The notes under the pieces were generated by a model. It had not been told where the DNA came from. It searched no databases and was given only the letters and a program-made list of their open reading frames with translations. From Mercurialis annua (lineage: Eukaryota; Streptophyta; Magnoliopsida; Malpighiales; Euphorbiaceae), in contig NC_065577.1 of NCBI RefSeq assembly GCF_937616625.2, forward strand, positions 22,891,501 to 22,955,500: a DNA stretch of 64,000 nucleotides, read 5' to 3'. Both the position numbers and the translations under genes were made by a program. This document shows, piece after piece, positions 49,179 to 61,314 of the stretch. Every line of letters begins with the position of its first letter. Position 1 is the stretch's first letter.

Positions 49179-52100
49179 GACACGACATACTAATCTAGCG
49201 TTTTTCACGCACTATTTTCGTAATATAACCTAACCATTTTTAGGTAATCGGAACGACGCATTAAAGAGACTTGAGAAGCAACATACTAATCTATTGTTAC
49301 TTTTCAAGCACAATTTGCGTAATATAACCTAAACATGCTTAGGTAATCGGAACAACGCGTTAGAGAGACTTGTGACGCGACATAAGCATGGTAATCGAAG
49401 TGATGCGTCAAAGAGGCTAGTGACTCGACATACTAATCTTGTGTAGCATTTCACGCAAACTTTGCATAATATAACCTAACCAAGCTTAGGTGAACGAGGC
49501 GTTAAAGAGGATTGAGACGAGACGGGACATACTAATCTAGCGTCACTTTTCATGCACACCTTGCGTAATATAACCTAACCATGCTTAGGTAATCGAAACA
49601 ACGCGATAAAGAAAATTGAGATGCGACATACTAATATAGCGTCACTTTTCAAGCACACTTTGCATAATATAACCAAACTATGCTTATATAATCGGAACGA
49701 CGCATCAAAGAGACTTGAGACGCGACATACTAATCTAGCGTTACTTTTCTTGTACACTTTGAGTAATATAACCTAACCATTCTTGGGTAATTGGAACGAC
49801 GCATTAAAGAGACTTGAGACGCGACATACTCATCTAGCGTCACTTTGCACGCACTCTTTGCGTAATATAACCTAACCATTCATAGGTAATCGGAACGACG
49901 CATTAAAGTGACTTGAGACTCGACATACTAATCTTTTGTTACTTTTCACGCATACTTTGCGTACTATAACCTAACCATGTAATCAGAACGACGCGTTTGA
50001 GAGATTTATGACGCGATATAAGCATAGAAATCGGAACAACGCGTTAAAGAAACTTGAGACGCGACATACTAATCTACCGTTAATTTTTTCGCAAACTTTG
50101 CATAATATAACCATACTTAGGTAATCGGAACGACGCATTATCTTAGCTTCACTTTTCACGCACACCTTGCGTAATATTACCAAACCATTCTTAGGTAATC
50201 GGAACGACGCGTTAAAGAGACTAGAGATGGGACATACTAATCTAGCGTCACTTTTCAGGCAAAGTTTGCATAATATAACCTAACCATGATGCTTTAAAGA
50301 GCCTTGAGATGCGACATACTAATATGGTGTCACTCTTCACGCACACCTTCAAACCTAACCATGCTTAGGTAATCGGAATGACACGTTAGATAGACTTAAA
50401 ACGCGACATACTAATCCAGCGTCAGTTTTTACGCACACTTTGCGTAATACAGCCTAACCATGCATATGTAATGGGAACGACGCGTTAAAGAGACCTTTGA
50501 CACAACATACTTATCTAGCGTCACTTTTGACGCACACTCTGCGTAATATAACCTAACCATGTTTAAGTAATCGGAAAAACGTGTTAAAGAGAAATGAGAC
50601 GCGACATACTAATCTAGCGTCACTTTCACGCACACTTTGCGTAATATACCCTAACAATGCTTAGGTAATCGGAACGACGCGTTAAATAGACTTGATACGC
50701 GACATACTAATCTATTGTCACATTTCACGCACACTTTGCGTAATATAACGTAAACATGCTTCGGTAATCGGAACCACGTGTTAAAGAGACTTGAGACGCA
50801 ACATACTAATCTATTGTTACTTTTCAGGCACACTTTGCGTACTATAGGCTAACCATGCTTAGGTAATTAGAAAGACGCGTTAGAGACAATTGTGACGCGA
50901 CATAAGTATGGTAATCGAAGCAACGCGTCAAAGATATTTGAGACGCAATATACTAATGTAGCGTCACTTTTCACCTAAACTTTTCATAAAATAACTTAAC
51001 CAGGCTTAGGTACCGAAACGACATATTAAAGAGCCTTCAGACGCGGCATATATTCTAGCGTCACTTTTTATGCACACCTTGCGTAATATAACCTAACCAT
51101 ACTTAGGTAATCGGAACGACGCATTGAAGAGACTTGAGACGCGACATACTAATCTAGTGTTACTTTTCTTGCACACTCGCAATATAGCCTAACCATTCTT
51201 GGGTAATCGGAACGACGCGTTAAGGAGACTTGAGACGCGACATACTAATCCTGCGTCACTTTTCACGCACTCTTTGCTATAATCTAATCACGCTTAGATA
51301 ATTGGAGTTCAAGAGACTTGAGACGTGACATACTACTAATCTAGCATCACTTTTCACGCACACTTTGCGTAATATAACCTAACAACGCCTAGGTAATCGG
51401 AACGACGCGTTAAAGAGACTTGTAACGAGAAATACTATTAATCTAGCTTAACTTTTAAAGCACACTTTGCGTTATATAACCTAACCATGTCTAGGTAATC
51501 TGAACGACTCGTTAAATAGACTTGTGATGCGACATTGTAATCTAGAGTCACTTTTGACGCACAACCTAACCATGCTGATATAATCAAAACGACGCGTAAA
51601 AGAGACTTGAAACGCGCCATACTAATCTAGTATCACTTTTTACGCACTCTTTGCGCAATATAACCTAACCATGCTTAGGTAATCGGAACAACGCGTTAAA
51701 GAGACTTGAGACGCGACATACTAATTAACCGTAACTTTTCACGCACAATTTGCGTAATATAACCTAACCATGCTTAGGTAATCGGAACGACGCGTTAAAG
51801 TGGCTTGAGACGCGACCTACTAACCTAGCGGCAGTTTTCACGCACACATTTTGTAATATAACCTATCCATCCATAGGCAATCGGAACGACACGTTCAAGA
51901 GACTTGAGACGCGACGTACTAATCTAGCGTCACTTTTCACGCAGAATTTGCGTCAAATAACCTAGCCATGCTTAGGTAATCGTAACAACGCGTTAAAGAG
52001 ACTTGAGACGCAACATACTAATCTAGCGACACTTTTAGCGCACACTTACATAACTATGATTAGGTAATCGGAACGACGCGTTAAATAGACATGAGACGCG

Positions 52101-54508
52101 ACATACTAATCTATTGTGTCCCTTTTAACGCACACTTTGCGTAATATAACCTAACCATGCTTAGTTAATCAGAACGACGCGTTAGAGACACTTGAAAAGA
52201 CGCGTTAAAGAGACTTGAAACACGGCATACTAATAAGCGTCACTTTTTACACACACATTGCGTAATATAACCAAACCATGCTTAGGTTATTAGAACGACG
52301 CGTTAAAGTGACTTGAGATGCGCCATACTAATTTAGCGTCGCTTTTTACTCACCATGCTTAGGTACTCGGAACGAGGCGTAAAAGAGACATGACACGCAA
52401 CATACGGATCTAGCGTCACTATTCACGCACTCTTTGTGTAATATATAATCTAACCATGCGCAGGTAATCGGAACGACTTGTTAAAGAGACTTGAGATGCA
52501 ACATACTAATCTATTTTCAATTGTCACGCACACTTTGCATAATATAACCTAACCGTGCTTGGGTATTTGGAACGACACGTAAGAGACACTTGTGACGTGA
52601 CATAAGCATTGGTAATCGAAACGACGCGCTAAAGAGACTTTAGACACGACATACTAACCTAGCAACAGTTTTCACGTACACATTGCGTAATATAACCTAC
52701 CCATGCTTAGGTAATCGGAACGACGCGTTAAAGAGACTTGAGACGCGACATACTAATCTAGCGTCACTTTTCATGCACACTTTACGTAATATAACCTAAC
52801 CATGCATAGGTAATCAGTATATGCATTAAAGAGACTTGAGGCGCGACATACTAATCTAGCGTAACTTATCTCGCACACTTTGCGTAAAATAACCTAACCA
52901 TGCTTAGGTAAACGGAACGACGCGCTAAATAGACTTGAGAGGCGACATACTAATCTATTGTCACTTTTCACGCACACTTGCGTAATATAACCTAACCATG
53001 CTTAGGCAATCAGAACGACGCGTTAGAGACACTTGTGACGTGACATAAGCACAGAAATCAAAACGACGCGTTAAAGAGACTTGAAACGCGCCATACTAAT
53101 CTAGCGTCATATTTACTCACACTTTTGCTTACAACCTAACAATGATTAGGTAATCGGAACGATGCTTTAAAGAGGCTTGATACGCGACATACTAACCTAG
53201 CAACAGTTTTCACGCACACATTGCGTAATATAACCTAACCATGCTTAGGTAATCAGAACGACGTGTTAAAGAGACTTGAGACGCGACATTCTAATCTACC
53301 TTCACTTTTCACGCACACTTTGCGTAAAATAACCTAACCATGCCTAGGTAATTGGAACGACGCGCTAAAGAGACTTAAGACGCGACATACTAATCTAGCA
53401 ACACTTTTCACGCACACTTTGCGTAATTTAACATAACAATACTTTGGTAATCGGAACGACATGTTAGAGAGACTTGTAACACGACATATGCATGGTAATC
53501 TAAACGACGCGTTAAAAGACTAATGAGGCGCCATACTAATCTAGCGTCTCTTTGTACGCACACTTGGCGTAATATAACCTAACCATGCTTAGGTAATCAT
53601 AACAACGCGTTAAAAAAACTTGTGACACGACATACTAATCTAGAGACACTTTTAACGGGCACTTGGCAGCATAACCATTCTTAGGTAATCGGAACGACGC
53701 GTTTAACGAGACTTGAGACGTGATATACTAATCTACCGTATTTTTTCACGCACACTTTGCGTAAAATAACCTAACCATGATTAGGTAATCGAAATGACGC
53801 GTTAAAGATACTTGAGACGTGACATACTAATCTAGCGTAACGTTTCACGCACACTTTGCGTAATACAACCTAACAATGCTTAGGTAATCGGAACGACGCA
53901 TTAAAGGGACTTGATACGCGACATACTAATCTAGCAACATTCTTCACACACACATTGTGTAGTATAACCTAACCATGCTTAGGTGATCGGAGCGACGCGT
54001 TAAAGAGACTTAGGACGCGACATTCTAATCTAGCGTCACTTTTCACGCACACTTTGCGTAAAATAACCTAACCTTGCCTAGGTCATCGGAACGACGCGTT
54101 AAAGAGACTTGAGACGCGACATACTAATCTAGCAACAGTTTTCACGCAAACTTTGCGTAGTTTAACATAACCATACTTTGGTAATTGGAACGACGTGTAA
54201 GAGAGACTTGTAACGCGAAATAATCATGGTAATCGAAACGACGCATTAAAGTGACTTTAGAGGCGCCATAGTCTAGTGTCACTTTTTACACACACTTGGC
54301 GTAATATACCCTAACCATGCTTAGGTAATCGTAACAACGCGTTAAAGAGACTTGTGACACGAGATACTAATCTAGCGACACTTTTAACGCGCACTTGACG
54401 TAATATAACATAACCATTCTCAGGTAATCGGAACGACGCGTTAACGAGACTTGAGACGCGATATAATAATCTACCGTAATTTTTCACGCACACTTTGCGT
54501 AAAATAAC
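49179..54508 (+). repeat. 99-bp satellite array, forward block 4
   Basis: Forward satellite; the first eight bases are the MITE target copy. Both full monomers and 48-bp short units are present, with CTATTGTCAC and CTAGCGTCAC subtypes mixed. From about 52100 on, variants with CTAGCAACA or CTAGCGACA and CACACTTGGCG become common. It ends at AAAATAAC, where the viral insertion begins. No gene is seen. Confidence 0.95.
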
Positions 54509-54725
54509 ATCCAGCCATAAAAGGCATAAGGGTATATGCTCTTCACTTGCCTCTCCTGAGGATCCTGTGAATCAAAAGCTTATGTCATAAACATGGTAAT
54601 GCGATAAATTTCAACAGATACTAAGAGGATAGGCCGGTTGATAAAATGCCCACGGTGAGGCTGTGATCCTAGCTAGTCATACATGTAATATGTTAAGGTT
54701 TATCGTCATATTTATAATTGGTATC
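54509..54725 (+). repeat. Left direct terminal repeat of pararetrovirus
   Basis: 217 bp of leader (starting ATCCAGCCATAAAAGG, ending ATTGGTATC) repeated at 61315-61530. The copies differ by about 11 substitutions and two small indels, about 5%. The repeat is not an LTR: it lacks the TATA box and polyadenylation signal found upstream of the right copy. It reflects terminal redundancy of the integrated viral DNA. Confidence 0.92.
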
Positions 54726-54731
54726 GGAGCC
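54719..54731 (+). other. Pararetrovirus minus-strand primer-binding site
   Basis: TGGTATCGGAGCC, complementary to initiator methionine tRNA, as in all Caulimoviridae. The right end of the insertion stops inside the second copy of this site (TGGTATC at 61524-61530). Confidence 0.88.
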
Positions 54732-54801
54732 TAATAGAGAAGAGAAAGAAATACATATACTAGTTCTTACTTTGTGAAAATTGGGTCAGTACTTTACAAC
54801 C

Positions 54802-55640
54802 ATGCTCACTAAAAGTTGTTGTTCTACGCCTTCTAGTATTGCTCTTACTACTGTAAATAAAAACGATTATCTTTATGAGTTTACTTATCTTCCAGAAAAT
54901 CAAAAAATATATGATACAAAAGCCCCACTTCTCAATCCTTATGATGCGTTTTCTAAAACCACTACCCCTTTTATCCATAATATCAAGTCCTTGATAAAAA
55001 AAAGCCTTACAAACATATCAAAGAATATGTTTAGTCATCCAGCTTTGATCAATGCGCAATTCATGCTTCTCAAGCTGAACAATTTATTACTCTTGAGATT
55101 CCACATGAATTTCTAAAAGTTTAATTAGCTCAGGGTTATACTCATATTCACTTTTGGAGCTATCCGACTTGGTCTTAGTTACCATGGTCGTGCCGGTCTA
55201 CCAGTTTTTACAAGAATTGCTCTTGTAGATTCTCGGTATCTACAGTATCAACATGCAATAATTGGTACAATTGAAACTTCCTTAAACGCAGGCTCAATGT
55301 TTTTCTCCTTTTTCCCAAATTACAATCTTGCCCTCTCTGATCCGATGGCTCTTACGGCTTTAAAGGTGCAAATACAAATTACTGGAGCTCAATAAGTTGT
55401 TGATTCAATTGCAGCTACTCTTCACTATCAAATGGTGTATCGTTTGCAAATGCATGCTTTAAACCTAACTTTACCGCAAACCATAATGATGCCCTTTTTA
55501 TAAAAACAGATTTCCAAAACACCCCTTCTTGTGTCCGCATACCCAAACAAATCACCAGAAATGAACTCCTACACCTTTTCCCCGAAAAGTGGATTACCAA
55601 CTATGAAAAAAATGCATGAATCTACTCAACCAGTTCAATC
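54802..55640 (+). pseudogene. Viral movement protein region, broken
   Basis: Remnant of the cell-to-cell movement protein of a plant pararetrovirus (30K-type family). The first in-frame ATG (54802) follows ACC. The most conserved part lies at 55129-55392, with recognisable GLSYHGRAGLPVF and later LNAGSMFF and NYNLALSDP patterns, followed by a SIAATLHYQM segment. Breaks: stops at 55114-55116 and 55126-55128 in the frame of the ATG, an extra T in a T-run near 55152-55155, an in-frame TAA at 55393-55395, a stop at 55501-55503, and a pair of compensating shifts between about 55490 and 55605. It forms the N-terminal part of the single large polyprotein in petuvirus/florendovirus-like genomes. It cannot make a full product as is. 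Confidence 0.88.
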
Positions 55641-56788
55641 CTGTACTCCAATATTCACAAAAAAACCTGATGGCACTGTTGAAACATCCTTTGCAAAACA
55701 TACTGATGTCACTCCTCAGGTATTTTCTACACAGTTCATGTTTGAACCATTTCCACAAGAAAAAGGAGTTCCCGTTGTCTCTTTTGATTTTGAAGGGCGT
55801 CCTATATATGCCTTTCAACGGGATGGTCATTGTTTCTTCGATACTTGTGATTGTGATGATTGCTTAACGGATTTGGAGGATGAAGAAATCGAAGATGATC
55901 TCCAAAACTCAAGCTGTTGTTCTGAAGCTGATTTTCACAGGAGATATGATGACAATGATCCTTTTATTGGGATGCTTGGGCCAACCATCTGGAAAATATG
56001 ACTATTTAGTTTCATACTCTCCTCCAGCAGATTTGACAACGCCTTCCCCACAAAAATCATCAAACTCACCCTTTTATAATCCACCTAAGCCACCAAAAAC
56101 TTCAACAGCACTTCCTTGCTACAAAAAAGCCCTGGAATGGACAAGGAAGGAAGAACCAATACATAGAAACCCTATTGTGACAGAAATTCCTCAAATCTGT
56201 ATGTTTCAATCCCCTTCATATGAAAAGGAATACCCTCCTTTACCAGAAACCTTAACCTTCACCCAACCCATCAAATCAACCCCATTTATACAAAATCCCT
56301 CCACTGTCGAGCCAGATGGTACACTCAAGCAGGTTTCTCAAGCAGAAGCAGTCTTGAACTGGCAAACACAAAATGCTATTGCTCAGAATCAAAAGCTCAC
56401 TAAGCTTGAAGGAAAGATCGATCAAGTCTCTCTTAAACTTAGTGATATTGATGACAAGTTTCAGAAAGATATCAAAAATAGAATCGCTAGTCTTCAAAGC
56501 AAAGTTCAAGCAGGCCAAGATGAGATGAAGGTGTTAATTCAAAAATTATCTTTGAATGCTCCTGGTGCTACGGAGATTGAAATAGGCAAATTGAAGGCAA
56601 ACATTCAAGCCCTTGAAAAACATCTGAAACAAAGATCTTCTTCTATGGATACATCAAATTCCTTAAACCCTTTTTCCTCCTTCTATACACAGAATTTTTC
56701 CTTACCAACTACCACAAATAACCGTGTCTATGAGCTTAAAATGCCTTCTGAAGATGAGCTTAGAAGTCTTGGTCTTAAAAGAGAATAG
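55641..56788 (+). pseudogene. Viral polyprotein linker with coiled coil, broken
   Basis: Region between movement and coat protein. It begins in the frame ending at 56001 (with GVPVVSFDFEGRPIYAFQ and an acidic, cysteine-containing CDCDDC stretch) and moves by a frameshift near 55975-55985 into the frame that runs to the TAG at 56786-56788. The second part has a proline-rich segment, a conserved NWQTQNA motif near the helix start, then about 90 residues of heptad-like charged sequence (KLTKLEGKIDQVSLKLSD onward) that looks like coiled coil. Similar coiled coils occur in virion-associated parts of caulimovirid polyproteins; a role in particle or aphid-type interactions cannot be assigned here. 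Confidence 0.75.
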
Positions 56789-57973
56789 TTTAATAAAATG
56801 CTTCGAAAAGGAAAATTTCCCTCCACCAAAACAATTCCTGCATCTTCGGCTGACTCGGCCGATCAAGACACTAAGCCAAAAACCCCTTTCCCCACCTATG
56901 ATACAATGATGGTCAATCCGATCCAGAATTTCCTTCAGACTTGTGCCACCAACAAGATACCTACTTTTGATATTGGTCAGATTGATACAGAATCCTCTTC
57001 ATCTAGCCATTCAGAAAGTTTGGGTAGTTTTGACTCAGATAGTGAGGATCAGATACAATTCATGGCAACACCACCGAGTACTTCTCAGCAATCTTATTAT
57101 GAAGAACCTTCAGAAGATGATAATGATGCAAATAGCTTTGAATTCTCCAGTCCACAAACCACATATGCACCTGCTTTAGGTGAATATACTAAAGCTACTG
57201 GATTATTCTTTACCTTGGATGATATCCCTCCTTCCCAATATAGGGATAGAATTCAAGAGTTCAGTGCTTGGCTGGAAAGTCAATTGCTTAAACAAGATGT
57301 TGTTCTTCATGATATCCTCTAGTTTTTCTGCTCTAGATTCACTGGAAAGTTACAAGATTTGTTTAATGGATTACCTCAAGAATCCAGACTTATTCTTATA
57401 AATGCACCCACGGCTACAGCGTTCTTTGGATGTATTTATAATGAATTCTTGGGAAACATCAATGATGATGAGGAGATTGTACGGAAACAGTTCTATCAAA
57501 TGAAGTGTTGCTGTTTAAAGAAAAGAGATATTGATATTCACTTTCAGAGAATCTCTAAGAGATTTTATTGTCTTTTTGGCAACAACAATCCTGATTTAAA
57601 GCAAGCCTTTTTAGCCTCTTTACCAGAATTGCTGTCTACAAAGATGTTCACTCTGATCCAGCAGACAGATAAGAAGATAAATGATCTTAGTCTTGGAGAA
57701 CTCTATCAAATTATGCTCAGAGCTTTATCTCAACTCTGTGAACAGAAAAAGGTCTTGAATATGTATTTTTCAAGACAGAAGAATCCACTGATGAAGTTAT
57801 GGTCAAATGTGATTCTTCCTCTACATCATGCACTTGTCCGTCAAAGAAGAAGAGCCATTCCTTCAAGATGAAAGGACAAAAAAGGTTCCATAAAACGATC
57901 TTCCAAAAGATGGCGCTATTTTAAGAAGAAGAAGTTCCGAGGAAGGACAAAATCAAATAAGTGCTTCCTTTGA
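56789..57973 (+). pseudogene. Viral coat protein region, broken by in-frame stops
   Basis: Caulimovirid coat protein remnant. A serine- and acid-rich N-terminal part (about 56960-57160) leads to the core, with YRDRIQEFSAWLE before and DEEIVRKQFYQMKC after an in-frame TAG (57320-57322). The core continues through LKQAFLASLPELL to a TGA (57869-57871). Beyond it the same frame encodes a strongly basic stretch (KRSSKRWRYFKKKKFRG) and the start of a CCHC-type knuckle (KCFL) before a TGA at 57971-57973, so the zinc knuckle is lost or shifted. The basic tail plus knuckle would bind pregenomic RNA. The interruptions are single codons within an otherwise continuous frame from about 55985 on. Confidence 0.85.
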
Positions 57974-58631
57974 TCTCGATGATGCTGGTCCACATAGTTT
58001 ATTCGCTATCAGCAGATGCGACGACGATCCTTCAGATGATGATCTTCAATTCTCCATCCAGCATCCAACTGACAATGTTTATGCTACTTCTTCCCAACCT
58101 GTTCCACATGTTGTCTTACAGATATATCCAGAAAAGTTTGCTCGACCTATCAAGGCTATAGCTTTCATGGATACTGGTGCTCGCAAGACGATTATCAATC
58201 CTGATGTGCTCCCACCGCAATATTGGGTATCCCATAAAGAATACTTCAGGGCAGCGGATGGAAAGATTTTCTATACAGACTGGAAAACGAAGAATCCAAT
58301 CAAAATCCAATTCTTCCCTGGTTGTCACATATGGACTCAAGTTCTTGGTTCTTCTCTTCCAAACAAAGACATAGTCCTTGGATTTGACATTTTTTGGGGT
58401 ATCAGTGGACTACAACTTTTATCGAATGGAATCAAATACAAGAAGTATTTTCAACCTTATACAGAGGTATCATCTTTTTTCACAATTCAACCCTCTATTG
58501 TTCCATTCTTTTCTGATATTCAAGAAACTCTAAAATGTCTATGTTCCGCCAATTCCCACACTGAGTTTCTCTCTAAATGTCCCAACCCTCTTTGGAAAAA
58601 TCCTGATTTCTTCATTTCATTACCCTTCTAA
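57974..58631 (+). pseudogene. Viral aspartic protease region
   Basis: Retropepsin-like protease that would cut the viral polyprotein. The active-site triad is intact as DTGA within FMDTGARKTI (about 58167-58195), and a hydrophobic DIVLGFDIFW segment corresponds to the second conserved block. The frame opens just after the coat protein break (shift near 57970) and closes at TAA 58629-58631, after which the same frame continues as reverse transcriptase. It is labelled a pseudogene because it is cut off from its neighbours on both sides. Confidence 0.85.
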
Positions 58632-59951
58632 CAAAATGAAGATGTTAATCCTACTAAAGCCACCAATCCGGGAATGTCACCTTCTGATCTTACATTAGCC
58701 ATTGATGAATGTGCCCAAATTCTTTCACAAGATCTTATAGAATCCACTAAGTCTAAGTGGACATGCCAAGCTTTTTATGTCAGTAAAAGGTCAGAACAAG
58801 TAAGAGGGAAAAAAAGACTTGTCATAGAGTATCAACCTCTAAACCACTTCTTTAGAGATGATAAGTTTCCTCTACCAAAGATTTCCTCTCTTTTCATCTA
58901 TCTTTCAGGAGCAAGAATTTTCTCTAAGTTTGATCTTAAAGCAGGCTTTTGGCAATTAGGCATCAAACCAGAGGAAGGATATAAAACAGCCTTCTGTATA
59001 CCAAACCATCATTATCAATGGACAGTCATGCCATTTGGTCTTAAGGTTGCTCCTTCCATTTTCCAAAAAGCCATGGTCAAAATTTATGAGCCTCTTCTTC
59101 CATCAGCGCTCATTTATATGGATGATATTCTATTGTTTTCTTCTGATACATCCAGTAATGAGATACTACTCCAACATTTCTTTGATATCACTAAGCAATT
59201 TGGAGTTATGTTGTCTCCTACTAAATCTGTATATTGGCAAACCAGAAATGGAGTATCTCAGCATGAATTTCAAAGATGGTGCATATCAGCCTGGACAACA
59301 TTTTGCTGCTGAATTGCTCAAGTTTCCAGATCAAGGTCTCTCTCAAAAACAGGTTCAGCAATTTCTTGGAATTGTTAATTATTTGAGATACTTCATTCCA
59401 AATTTCACTCAAAAGGCGGCCCCGTTATATAAATGATTAAGGAAGAATCCTCCTCTCTGGTCCGACAAACAAACACAAGCAATCAAACTTCTCAAAGACG
59501 AGACACAAGGAATTCCACCTTTTCAGATTCCTCAGTCGAGAACCAGAATATTGCAGACAGACGCCAGTGATAAATTTTGGGGTGCTATTCTGTTAGAAGA
59601 ACAAGACAACAAAGAAAGGATATGCGCTTATGCTAGTGGAAAATTCTCAGTAGCAGAGACTCATAATCATTCAACATTTAAAGAAGTGTTAGCGGTCAAA
59701 TATGGGATCAAGACAAGTTCAAAGTGCTTATGGACTGTTCTTCATTTCCAAAAATGCTCAATTTTAAAGGGAAAATTGTTCCTAACAATCAAGTACTTCG
59801 ATGGAGTGAATGGTTCAGCAAGTATGATTTTATGGTAGAACATATTAAAGGAAATCAAAATATTATTTCAGATTTTCTCAGCCGACCTCCTCAGCAAGTG
59901 TCACAACTCATTCCAATAATCATGTCGGCAGAAGATTTTCTTTTAATGTAG
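58632..59951 (+). pseudogene. Viral reverse transcriptase and RNase H region, broken
   Basis: Reverse transcriptase core in one frame to about 59225. Visible motifs: KRLVIEYQPLN, the FSKFDLKAGFWQ block, MPFGLKVAPSIFQ and the catalytic YMDD within LIYMDDILLF (about 59116-59145). A shift near 59222-59245 moves to a second frame carrying the connection part (QVQQFLGIVNYLRYF), interrupted by TGA 59434-59436. RNase H follows with QTDASD at 59554 and the FKEVLA helix; another shift near 59715 leads to the C-terminal part ending at TAG 59949-59951. Order and motifs are those of Caulimoviridae; no integrase follows. The breaks make it inactive. Confidence 0.9.
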
Positions 59952-60932
59952 CCACCTCCAGGAGTTCTTGATAATATATCTTCGGGACAGCTACAAATAT
60001 TTGCCAAAGCACAGTTGTTCTACTATCAAACTGAGCTTGTCTGGAACTATGGTCCTAGGTTCCTTTGTGAGCTAGGGAGACATCCTACATATCCATTCTG
60101 CAAACCATTCACCTTGTTAGATCTAAGGACAAGAGATGAAGAATTTGAATGGCCTCCGGAGTTACTTTGTTTCCTTTGGTTTTTCCTCCATCTTTATTCG
60201 ATAGCTTTCGTTTTCCGACCCCCTCACCTTTTTCGTTATATTCACCTGGTCCTCCAAGGGAAAAAAAACAAAACTCTCATCTTTTGACCTTTCTTAAATG
60301 GTTCCAAACCATCCTCAATAGTGTCTATATCTAGATAAGGCCTTTCCAAAAAAAGGAAAACATATTGGAAAAGATCCTTATTCGATCCTTATTCTTTATC
60401 GTCCTCATCTTAAGCTATCCGATAGTTTTACTACATGTCCAACATTCCATGTCTACCAATATTTTTCTTATTCTATACTCACACATATGGATGAGCATGA
60501 GTATGAATGGAGAGAGTTCCAGTATTATATTTTCCAACGGAATAATGTAATCCCTAATGAGTTATGGCCTCCTTATCAAGAAGCTGCACCATGGGACACA
60601 TATCCTCCGCTTACTGCTTAAACATGGAAGATGATAAGAATTTTTGGAGAAAAAATCATCCAGATCATCCTTCTTCATCAAGTTCCACACTATACTCTCC
60701 TATGCGGAACATCAACAAACAGATAGCAACAGTTCAAGATTCAATTCCAAAAGATCATCTATTGGATACTGAATTTAATCCCATAGCAGGTTTTTCACAA
60801 GCCTCGGATACGGATATGGATTCAGAAAAGGACAAGAATACGAATAAAGATGAGTATTATGCCAACCGGTGGTCCCCATCATTCATGGATGATTCAAATC
60901 TATCACCATCACATGAGTCAATCAACAAATAA
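59952..60932 (+). pseudogene. Downstream viral coding region of unknown function (ORF2-like)
   Basis: After the TAG at 59949 the same frame stays open to 60287 and looks coding (FYYQTELVWNYGPRF, then EFEWPPELLCFLWFFLHLY, rich in Trp and Tyr). After shifts, protein-like sequence reappears around 60470-60600 (DEHEYEWREFQYYIFQ) and in a frame ending at 60932 that is Ser/Asp/Asn-rich. I do not recognise a domain. Florendovirus genomes are described as carrying a second ORF of unknown function after RNase H, and this could be its remnant. An alternative is a C-terminal polyprotein extension. Confidence 0.55.
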
Positions 60933-61168
60933 GGACGAAATCTACATAAAGACAAAAATGGCAACTTTCCACATGTCCTCAACAATGTCAATATGGAGTG
61001 CTACATGTCAATATTTTGTATTAGTCATGTTTAGTTGTCCTTATCTTTTAATCCATGTGTTGTATTGCATGCAGTGCATGCTTAGTATAGGTACATGTCT
61101 TTATCCACATGTCGTGTTTGTACAATGCATGCTTAGCATGCTTAACTAGGCAAGCTTCTTTACACCTC
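60933..61168 (+). promoter_or_regulatory. Pararetrovirus promoter region
   Basis: Non-coding stretch before the TATA box, in the place of the 35S-type promoter. It is rich in repeated CATGTC (about 60974-61125) and ATGCATGC/GCATGC motifs (61070-61142), several palindromic. No as-1 element is evident. Confidence 0.6.
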
Positions 61169-61176
61169 TATAAATA
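61169..61176 (+). promoter_or_regulatory. TATA box of pararetrovirus
   Basis: TATAAATA in CTC-TATAAATA-GAG, with the transcript start expected near 61200. It is the only such box near the 3' end of the viral insertion, and the left end of the insertion lacks one. Confidence 0.75.
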
Positions 61177-61230
61177 GAGTCTTGGTAGGAAGAAAGAGGG
61201 AAACACAACCTTTGTAATATTTTACGCTTC

Positions 61231-61236
61231 AATAAA
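61231..61236 (+). terminator. Polyadenylation signal of pararetrovirus
   Basis: AATAAA about 30 bases after the expected transcript start. In caulimovirids the signal close to the start is skipped on the first pass and used after a full circle, giving a terminally redundant RNA. The fit of spacing supports the assignment. Confidence 0.7.
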
Positions 61237-61314
61237 AATGCCTTGTTTCTAAACATCTCTCTGCTCCAATTTTCTACAAGTAAGGTATAGTTATATATGT
61301 TTGTTTCTCTTCAT

